A stretch of 64,000 bases of DNA from positions 60,871 through 124,870 of the forward strand of contig NZ_WUMN01000008.1 in NCBI RefSeq assembly GCF_009826935.1, read 5' to 3'. Position 1 is the stretch's first letter. Each line of letters begins with the position of its first letter. Origin of the DNA: Flavobacterium sp. Sd200 (GTDB lineage: Bacteria > Bacteroidota > Bacteroidia > Flavobacteriales > Flavobacteriaceae). The position numbers were made by a program, and so were the translations under genes. A model generated the notes under the pieces. The model was not told the DNA's origin and searched no databases. It worked only from the letters and a program-made list of their open reading frames with translations. Shown here piece after piece: positions 58,251-64,000 of the stretch.

Positions 58251-61200
58251 TTATTGCTTAACTACCTTAAATAGCTGTGTTTGGTTATCATCGGTTTTTA
58301 CTTCAAACATGTACACACCCGCAGCATAAGGCGAAAGGTCTACGCGGTTTGTTGCACCGGAAAATACTTTTTGCCCTACAAGGCTAAATACATTAACCGA
58401 TTTTATTACCGATGCCGTATCTATAAATACGTTATCTTTAGATGGGTTAGGATATACTTTGATGTTAGACCTGTTAAATCCACCATTACCCATATCTTCA
58501 GCTAATTTCCACTCAATATTATCTATATTAACAATTTGGTGCTGTGCCGTAGGGATAAACTTAATAGCTACATACTGATGCCCTTCTGTAGCAGGAACAG
58601 GTATAGAAGTATAAGATGTTGCTGCCGAAAGCACTATTGGGCTGCCAACAGGAGCAAATGTTGTATAGTCATCCTGTGCTGCAAGCGTACCAACCTGTAG
58701 CGTACTCCCAACTGCGTTTGCCGCTACCGACTCTATATCAAATGCCAGTACATATTCTCCGTTAATTGTTGAAACTGCAGGAGAAACAACATAAAAGTCT
58801 ACTGACGGATCCATAAAGCTATACAGCCTTATCGATTTGTCTGCATCTGTGGTTAAACCTATCATTGGGTAACCTTGGCTTGAAGCCCAGCATTGTTCAG
58901 GGAAAGCTGTGAAATCGTCAAACTCATAACGGAATGCCTCTACTGCATCACACGGGCCTGCTACTGCAACGGTTACCTCAATTTCATCAAATTTGGTAGT
59001 ATCCTGTACAGATGTTGCACGTACAACCGCTGTACCATTGCTAAGAGCAGTTACCAAACCGCCTGCATTTACAGTAACAAAATCTGACCCCGACTGTACT
59101 GTCCAGGTAACGCTTTGGCTTGCAGTTGCTGTAGGAGCCACTGTAGCCACAAGCTGTAATGTGCCACCCTCTGTAGTAATAACCGGTTCAACGCTGTTTG
59201 CTGTAGTAACCGTTACTTCTTCTATGGCAATGCCGTTTTGTATGTTTAATGTATAATCTTCCACCTGTCCTCTTGGGAAGAACGGGTTAGTACACGGACT
59301 GTTCGACGGTGCATTAAGGTTCTTAACAATACGCATTCTTACACGTCCTGTAATAGCATCGTTTGGTATGGTTACTGTATGCACCATTTCAATATCGTCA
59401 GTACCGTTACTATTTCTAATAGCAGTAGTATGCTGGTGTTTTTCCGGCTGGTTTAACAATAGTTGCTGTTCTTCTTCGTTTTCCGGTGTACGGTTAGAGA
59501 AAGTACCATCACCATTCCAGTCAAAATAAATAGTAATGTAGTTTGTATTGTTACCGTTAGTGTTCGCTTTTACGCGAAGTGTGTACTGATTACCTTTAGT
59601 TACATTTACAACAGTAGAAGAGAAATCTTCATATCGTGGTGTCTCTACAGAAACCTCTGTAGCTGACTGGTTATTGATAGCACCTGCAACGCTTTCATCA
59701 ACACCAAACTGAACAGAAGTGATAGGCTCTGCAGGCTCATTAACTGCCCAGCCACTATAGGTTGGTGTACAATATGTAGGGCCATCAGCAAGTATTTCGA
59801 ACGTATAATCTTCAACTTCTCCCTGAGAGTTATAACCACAAGCACCCGAACCTAACCATCCGCTAACTGCTTTCATACGCATACGTGTACTGCCAATTAC
59901 TGCATTTTCAGGAACTGTCGTTGTAAATTGAAGAGCACCCGAAACTTCTTCGGTAGTTGAAAGATATACTGCCTCATCATCACTAAATGTATAGTCATGG
60001 TTCCAGTCGATCCAAACCGATAAATATGTGAAATTAGTTAGGCTTCCGGTAAAGTTAACCGTAAAAGTTACTGCTGTATTTCTATAGGCTTTTAATATAA
60101 CACTTGTGTGGTTGCTATAACCGTTTGAAGTATCGTTATTGCCTATACAACCCGTAGTAGCATTACTTATGTTTTGAACAGCACCCGTTGTAACAACGTT
60201 AGATATGTTTAAGTTTTCACAGCCATTAATAAAATAAGCCTCACAATACCCCTGAACCTGACCTGTAATAGTTACTTCGATCTCTCCAAATTTAGTATCA
60301 TCTGCAACCGATGTTGCACGAACCGTTACTGTTCCGTTGCTTGCGGCTGTAAGCAAACCTGTATTGCTTAAAGATGCAAAATCACTGCCCGAAACTATAG
60401 ACCACATAACCGCCTGATTGGCATTACCAGGGTTTACAGCCGCGCTTAATTGTAGTGTACCTTCGTTAGAAGTTATGGTTGCTGGCACATTGTTTTGAGT
60501 AGTTACTGCTACTGATGTTATTTCAACAACAGGCTGAGCAACCGTAGTCGTTACAGCTAATATAGCAAGCCTTATCTCGTTGCCCCATTCTGCCGACTGG
60601 TCGCCATCAAAGCTAAAAGTGACTCCTGTAATGGTTTTACTTTGGTTCTCTACAGTAAGATTAATTACATCTTCATACAATCTTGGATTAGCAACATTAG
60701 ATTGCTCTTCAAGATTATTATTGGCTATATTAACACGGCCTATACCCTGTATAGCATAAGAGTTTCCACCATACCAGTCTCTTGCCTGTAAAGTTGCCTG
60801 CTGAGAAGTACCATCGCTGAAATTAACAACAGCATTATAGGTCAATCCTGTAGCACCGCCACCTGTAGCTGTACTTAGTATGTAAACTTTATCTCTGTTT
60901 TGCGCAGTGAATGAAAGCGTACCGGAGTTTAGGTCATTTACAGAACCTGTAACATAATCAGGTGTAAGATATAGTGCATTTGCCCCTGAATAATCTGCCA
61001 ACTGATATGTTATACCAGGTGTAGCGGCACTGTTAATAATGCCATCTACAGGTAAACCTCGTGTTGGAACAGCACTCTCGGCAGTTGCCTGAAAATCTAA
61101 TGAAACCAAAGCCCTACGGTTTTGTTCGTCCATCCCCACACCTGTAGATTCAGTTGCATTCCCAATTCCATTGGCAATAATATCATAGGTAAAACCTGTC

Positions 61201-62015
61201 ACGACCGGTTCTGTAACTGCCGGGGCAGCTTCATAGATACTAACTGCGAGAATAGCCGTTGTATGTGCAGCATTAGATGTTGTTGCCTTAACAAAATCTA
61301 TTGAAGTGATCTCTTTATCAAAATTGGCAGCATCTAACGTAAGTTCGTTATAAAAAAGACTTGCATTTGTAAGTCCTCTAAATTCGTTCCTTGGTGCCCA
61401 GCCCGATGTAGCCGAATTTCTTGACACTTCACCAATACCCGCAATAGCAGTATTTGCCGGAGCACTGCCATCCTGCCACCAGGCAGTAGCCTGGAATACA
61501 ACCTGCTGAGACGTACCATCAGCAAAATTTACTGTTGCTGTAACATCATGGTTGTCACCAGCCCCCGATCCACCTTCTCCTCTAACGGCTGCTATATATA
61601 TTTTCTCAGCTTTTTTAGGAGTTGTAAGGGTCAAAGTTCCCTCGTTAGTAACATTATTTCTAAGTATCAATGCATTATTTGAAGCATAGTCTGCCACCTG
61701 AAAATTAAGTCCTTCAACAGCACTGCTCAATAGTGCACCATTATTTTCAAGGCCTCCACCATAGACAACAGCTGAAGCAGATGAAGAATGTGGATTTGAC
61801 GGTACAAAATCTTTAGAATAAAAAACGTAGAACGCATCTACAGAATGTGTGGTTTTGTCGTTGGCATTGCCACCGGTTCCTTCCGCTACTACATCGGCAT
61901 TAAAACCGGTAAGCGAAAGCGGCACTATCCTGGAAGGCTCAGACTGTGCACTCGCCTGCACCGTAGCCAACAGGCCAATAGCCCATAGTGTAATTGATTG
62001 GTAAAAATTACTCAT
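58251..62015 (-). CDS. Giant T9SS type A protein with GEVED and Ig-like modules
   Basis: A 1254-residue secreted protein (signal peptide cleaved near ASAQ). Two ~220-residue N-terminal modules are similar to each other (FNADVVAEGTGGNANDKTTH and FTYDIIANGIGNATESTGVG). Then come Big_2-type Ig-like domains, with LQLSAAVNPGNANQAVMWSI and LQLVATVAPTATASQSVTWT, and two GEVED domains (VWIDWNHDYTF ... GEVEDYTFEI; FDWNGDGTF ... GQVEDYTLNI). A choice-of-anchor J-type module (EFDDFTAFPEQCW ... STLQVGTLAAQDDYTTFAPV) resembles the modules of the protein at 33549. A type A sorting domain (NIKVYPNPSKDNVFIDTA, VVKQ end) closes it. Likely a secreted adhesin or structural protein. Confidence 0.9.
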   Translation of the reverse strand: MSNFYQSITLWAIGLLATVQASAQSEPSRIVPLSLTGFNADVVAEGTGGNANDKTTHSVDAFYVFYSKDFVPSNPHSSSASAVVYGGGLENNGALLSSAVEGLNFQVADYASNNALILRNNVTNEGTLTLTTPKKAEKIYIAAVRGEGGSGAGDNHDVTATVNFADGTSQQVVFQATAWWQDGSAPANTAIAGIGEVSRNSATSGWAPRNEFRGLTNASLFYNELTLDAANFDKEITSIDFVKATTSNAAHTTAILAVSIYEAAPAVTEPVVTGFTYDIIANGIGNATESTGVGMDEQNRRALVSLDFQATAESAVPTRGLPVDGIINSAATPGITYQLADYSGANALYLTPDYVTGSVNDLNSGTLSFTAQNRDKVYILSTATGGGATGLTYNAVVNFSDGTSQQATLQARDWYGGNSYAIQGIGRVNIANNNLEEQSNVANPRLYEDVINLTVENQSKTITGVTFSFDGDQSAEWGNEIRLAILAVTTTVAQPVVEITSVAVTTQNNVPATITSNEGTLQLSAAVNPGNANQAVMWSIVSGSDFASLSNTGLLTAASNGTVTVRATSVADDTKFGEIEVTITGQVQGYCEAYFINGCENLNISNVVTTGAVQNISNATTGCIGNNDTSNGYSNHTSVILKAYRNTAVTFTVNFTGSLTNFTYLSVWIDWNHDYTFSDDEAVYLSTTEEVSGALQFTTTVPENAVIGSTRMRMKAVSGWLGSGACGYNSQGEVEDYTFEILADGPTYCTPTYSGWAVNEPAEPITSVQFGVDESVAGAINNQSATEVSVETPRYEDFSSTVVNVTKGNQYTLRVKANTNGNNTNYITIYFDWNGDGTFSNRTPENEEEQQLLLNQPEKHQHTTAIRNSNGTDDIEMVHTVTIPNDAITGRVRMRIVKNLNAPSNSPCTNPFFPRGQVEDYTLNIQNGIAIEEVTVTTANSVEPVITTEGGTLQLVATVAPTATASQSVTWTVQSGSDFVTVNAGGLVTALSNGTAVVRATSVQDTTKFDEIEVTVAVAGPCDAVEAFRYEFDDFTAFPEQCWASSQGYPMIGLTTDADKSIRLYSFMDPSVDFYVVSPAVSTINGEYVLAFDIESVAANAVGSTLQVGTLAAQDDYTTFAPVGSPIVLSAATSYTSIPVPATEGHQYVAIKFIPTAQHQIVNIDNIEWKLAEDMGNGGFNRSNIKVYPNPSKDNVFIDTASVIKSVNVFSLVGQKVFSGATNRVDLSPYAAGVYMFEVKTDDNQTQLFKVVKQ

Positions 62016-62218
62016 GATTTATATATTAAATTGCTTTTCTTTATTTTTATTTGTTCTAAATAAAAACGTGGCAAAAATATTATCTATGAGTTTTCCAACA
62101 AAAAAAACAGGCTACTCTTTTTCACTTTTGTACGTAAAAACACCTACTCTTTCAATACTCCATACATGATTATCAACAACTTAAAAAAAATGAGTTTTTA
62201 CACAAAAGGTTATTAGAA

Positions 62219-63640
62219 TTATACAGCAGCAAACCAGTTGTATATATCTTCTTCCTGTGGTATATTTAATTTCTTTCTAATCTTATACTTTTTGTTTTGC
62301 ACAGTACGCACTTCAAGGAACTTTAGCTGGGCAATTTTTTTTGTGGAAAGATTTAATTTTAAAAGAGTACAAAATTCCATTTCAGCTCGCGAAATGTTTG
62401 GCTCTATGCTAAGGATTTTTGGTTTAAAATCGGGATATAACTCTTCGAACAGAAAAAAATAAGCAGGGTCATCCTTTTTTATCAGATCAATGAGAGATTC
62501 ATACTTTTCCTCTACATCAGGCAAAATTTGTTCTTTCCCAGGCTTTTTACCTTTAAGATAAAATAAAACTAAATATACCGACAGGACAAGTAAAGCAACT
62601 ATGGCTACACCCCATCCGGCATACTTAGTCAAAAAAGATTTTTTTGCTTCAGGAACTTTAAGCACTTTATGCAATGAATCGTATTTACTTTTAAGTGTAT
62701 TAAGTTCGTGTTCTTTAAGTTTTTGTCTGTAGCTTTCAGCTTTTGTTTTTTCTCCTAATGCAATATAAGTTTCAATTATGCATTTATATAAATCTGCTGC
62801 ATTAAGCATTTCTCCCCTTTTATCACTTATATTCTCTGCACCAAGAAAATACCTCAAAGCACTATTATAATCGTGTTTGTGTAGATAAACTTTTCCCAAA
62901 ACCAGATTATTCAGTCCCATCATTCCATCCGTATCAGGATAACTTTCAGGTTTCAAACTAATGGATTTTTGTACATAATATGCTGCTGAGTCTATATCAA
63001 TTTCGGCATAAATACTGGCAAGATTAGCATAATTTAAATAATTAACCTGTTTAATCTCCTCCGGGTCGCTTAATCGGTCATAATTATTAATAGCCTTTAA
63101 AAGCCTTTCAGCTGCTTTTTTAGGATTACCTTTATCATTATAGATGTTCCCCTGACTAATAAGCACGTTGGCTTTAGTATATATCGACTTAACATCTTTA
63201 GTGTTTGATTTCTCCAATGCAGCAAGAGCCTTGTCAAGTTCAGCTATAGCCCTATCATGTAAGCCATTCATAGATAGTGTTTCTGCCAGATAAACGTAAG
63301 ACATGGCCACCGAGTTGGCATTATTATATTCAGAAGCCTTTTTTTGAAAAGCTTCACAGGCAATAACCAAACCGTTTACATCTTCCTTATTATAGAAATA
63401 AAGGCATCTCCTTTCAAGCAATTTGAGTTCTGATAGAGAATCTCTTTCTAAAACAGCCTCTTTTAGCAAAATATCAATCTGCAGGAAGGCACTATTAATA
63501 TTCTCCTTGAACAATCTACCATTTTCAGACACCTTTTGCTGTAAAGGTGTTTTACCATTACTTGCACTTAAAGTAAATACATTGGTAAACAAAAACAAAA
63601 AATAAACAAAAACGGAAACGCTTTTACTAAAGAAGGTCAT
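62219..63640 (-). CDS. TPR-containing membrane regulator with LuxR-type HTH
   Basis: A 473-residue sensor of a type common in Bacteroidota. A signal peptide is followed by about six tetratricopeptide-like repeats (residues about 60-320, for example AAERLLKAINNYDRLS and NSALRYFLGAENISDK). One membrane helix (GWGVAIVALLVLSVYLVLFY, near 340) precedes a cytosolic C-terminal part with a LuxR-like helix-turn-helix (MEFCTLLKLNLSTKKIAQLK, then VRTVQNKKYKIRKKLNI). No kinase or receiver domain is present. It lies upstream of three T9SS cargo genes on the same strand and is a plausible local regulator of them. That link is by position only. Confidence 0.85.
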   Translation of the reverse strand: MTFFSKSVSVFVYFLFLFTNVFTLSASNGKTPLQQKVSENGRLFKENINSAFLQIDILLKEAVLERDSLSELKLLERRCLYFYNKEDVNGLVIACEAFQKKASEYNNANSVAMSYVYLAETLSMNGLHDRAIAELDKALAALEKSNTKDVKSIYTKANVLISQGNIYNDKGNPKKAAERLLKAINNYDRLSDPEEIKQVNYLNYANLASIYAEIDIDSAAYYVQKSISLKPESYPDTDGMMGLNNLVLGKVYLHKHDYNSALRYFLGAENISDKRGEMLNAADLYKCIIETYIALGEKTKAESYRQKLKEHELNTLKSKYDSLHKVLKVPEAKKSFLTKYAGWGVAIVALLVLSVYLVLFYLKGKKPGKEQILPDVEEKYESLIDLIKKDDPAYFFLFEELYPDFKPKILSIEPNISRAEMEFCTLLKLNLSTKKIAQLKFLEVRTVQNKKYKIRKKLNIPQEEDIYNWFAAV

Positions 63641-64000
63641 TTTTAAAGCAATTATAAATGCAAAGTAAGCAAAAATAATTCTTTAATTTTAATTAAGTCT
63701 AAATAATAAATTCAACATCATAATTAAAACGTTTTCAATAAAAATAAATAACACAATAGCATCTAAATGTATTAAAAACAAATACACTGAAATTCAAGGA
63801 AATTAGATATAAATGAAACATACACTTAAGGAATAAAGCAATTAGAAATAATTTCAGGAGCATATTTATCATACAGGCTAAGTAATTTATATATCTAAAA
63901 TAAAAAATCACAAAACTTTATTCCATTGCATTATTTACAATTAGCCATGATGTTATAGTAAAAAAACAAAACCCCCTTACTTTATAGTAAGGGGGTTTAA
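63641..64000. other. AT-rich right-edge region
   Basis: No gene is visible. The first ~50 bp should contain the promoter of the regulator at 62219-63640: GCAAAGTAA near 63660 is a minus-strand TTACTTTG, a partial match to TAnnTTTG. The rest is low-complexity AT-rich sequence up to the terminator at the end. Confidence 0.5.
63963..63999 (-). terminator. Intrinsic terminator of a gene beyond the right edge
   Basis: CCCCCTTACT and AGTAAGGGGG form a 10-bp stem with a short loop. On the minus strand it is followed by TTTTGTTTTTTT, so a minus-strand gene should lie to the right of the window. Confidence 0.85.

Overview
The window comes from a Bacteroidota chromosome, almost certainly a Flavobacterium-like member of the Flavobacteriaceae. 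The evidence is the AT-rich base composition, many start regions carrying the Bacteroidota promoter element TAnnTTTG, several very long secreted proteins with type IX secretion (T9SS) sorting domains of both type A and type B, and family markers such as a BT_3928-type protein, a DUF5683 protein, a LuxR/TPR membrane regulator and a bacillithiol deacetylase. It is ordinary chromosomal sequence with a few small mobile or acquired pieces. I see no prophage, integron, CRISPR array or rRNA operon.

Layout. 1-632: start of an asparagine synthase (runs off the left edge). 1299-7148 (minus): a pentose operon of L-arabinose isomerase, a vSGLT-like sodium/sugar symporter, transaldolase and a two-gene transketolase. 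7821-12052: an MFS transporter, a GlcD-type FAD oxidase, a PhnA-like protein and a PAP2 phosphatase. 12161-15445: a 1094-residue T9SS type B surface protein. 16075-19036 (minus): a small hypothetical protein, tRNA-His, BshB1, isochorismate synthase and a MenI-like thioesterase (bacillithiol and menaquinone synthesis). 19237-21578: two lipoproteins. 21682-26901: purL with foreign-looking material on both sides and inside it. 26957-33295: small proteins, rplS, a candidate Cys-rich leader transcript, glutamate dehydrogenase, two beta-propeller-like lipoproteins and a 2,4-dienoyl-CoA reductase-type SDR. 33549-35372: a T9SS type A protein with duplicated modules. 35498-40949: parA-parB-DUF5683-dapB-lepB and wbqC. 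40951-46624 (minus): mutL, two rhomboid proteases, an EEP hydrolase, and folP. 46793-51158: DUF1599, a DoxX/thioredoxin protein, a lone DppB-like permease, a TlpA-like lipoprotein and tpiA. 51322-63640 (minus): three giant T9SS cargo proteins followed by a TPR/LuxR-type regulator.

The most unusual part is the purL neighbourhood. Directly upstream lies a 469-bp unit in which a DUF559 (Vsr-like) endonuclease gene is enclosed by 40-bp inverted repeats (39 of 40 positions identical), each with an internal CCCCTCT/AGAGGGG hairpin. A related hairpin sits in frame inside purL and is translated as LTPNPSPKERG. Directly downstream, a tight two-gene cassette (DUF4365 nuclease-like protein plus a HicA-like protein) is bounded by an exact 32-bp direct duplication of the purL terminator. 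Together these look like a REP-like palindrome/endonuclease element and a terminator-targeted minimal defence or toxin module. Both are inferences from sequence architecture.

A second candidate is at 28819-28978: a promoter-like TACATTTG, a 23-residue ORF with six cysteines (CCC, CC, C) and a strong intrinsic terminator, resembling a cysteine attenuator or a free-standing Cys-rich peptide transcript. Many intergenic gaps also hold locus-specific tandem/inverted composite repeats.
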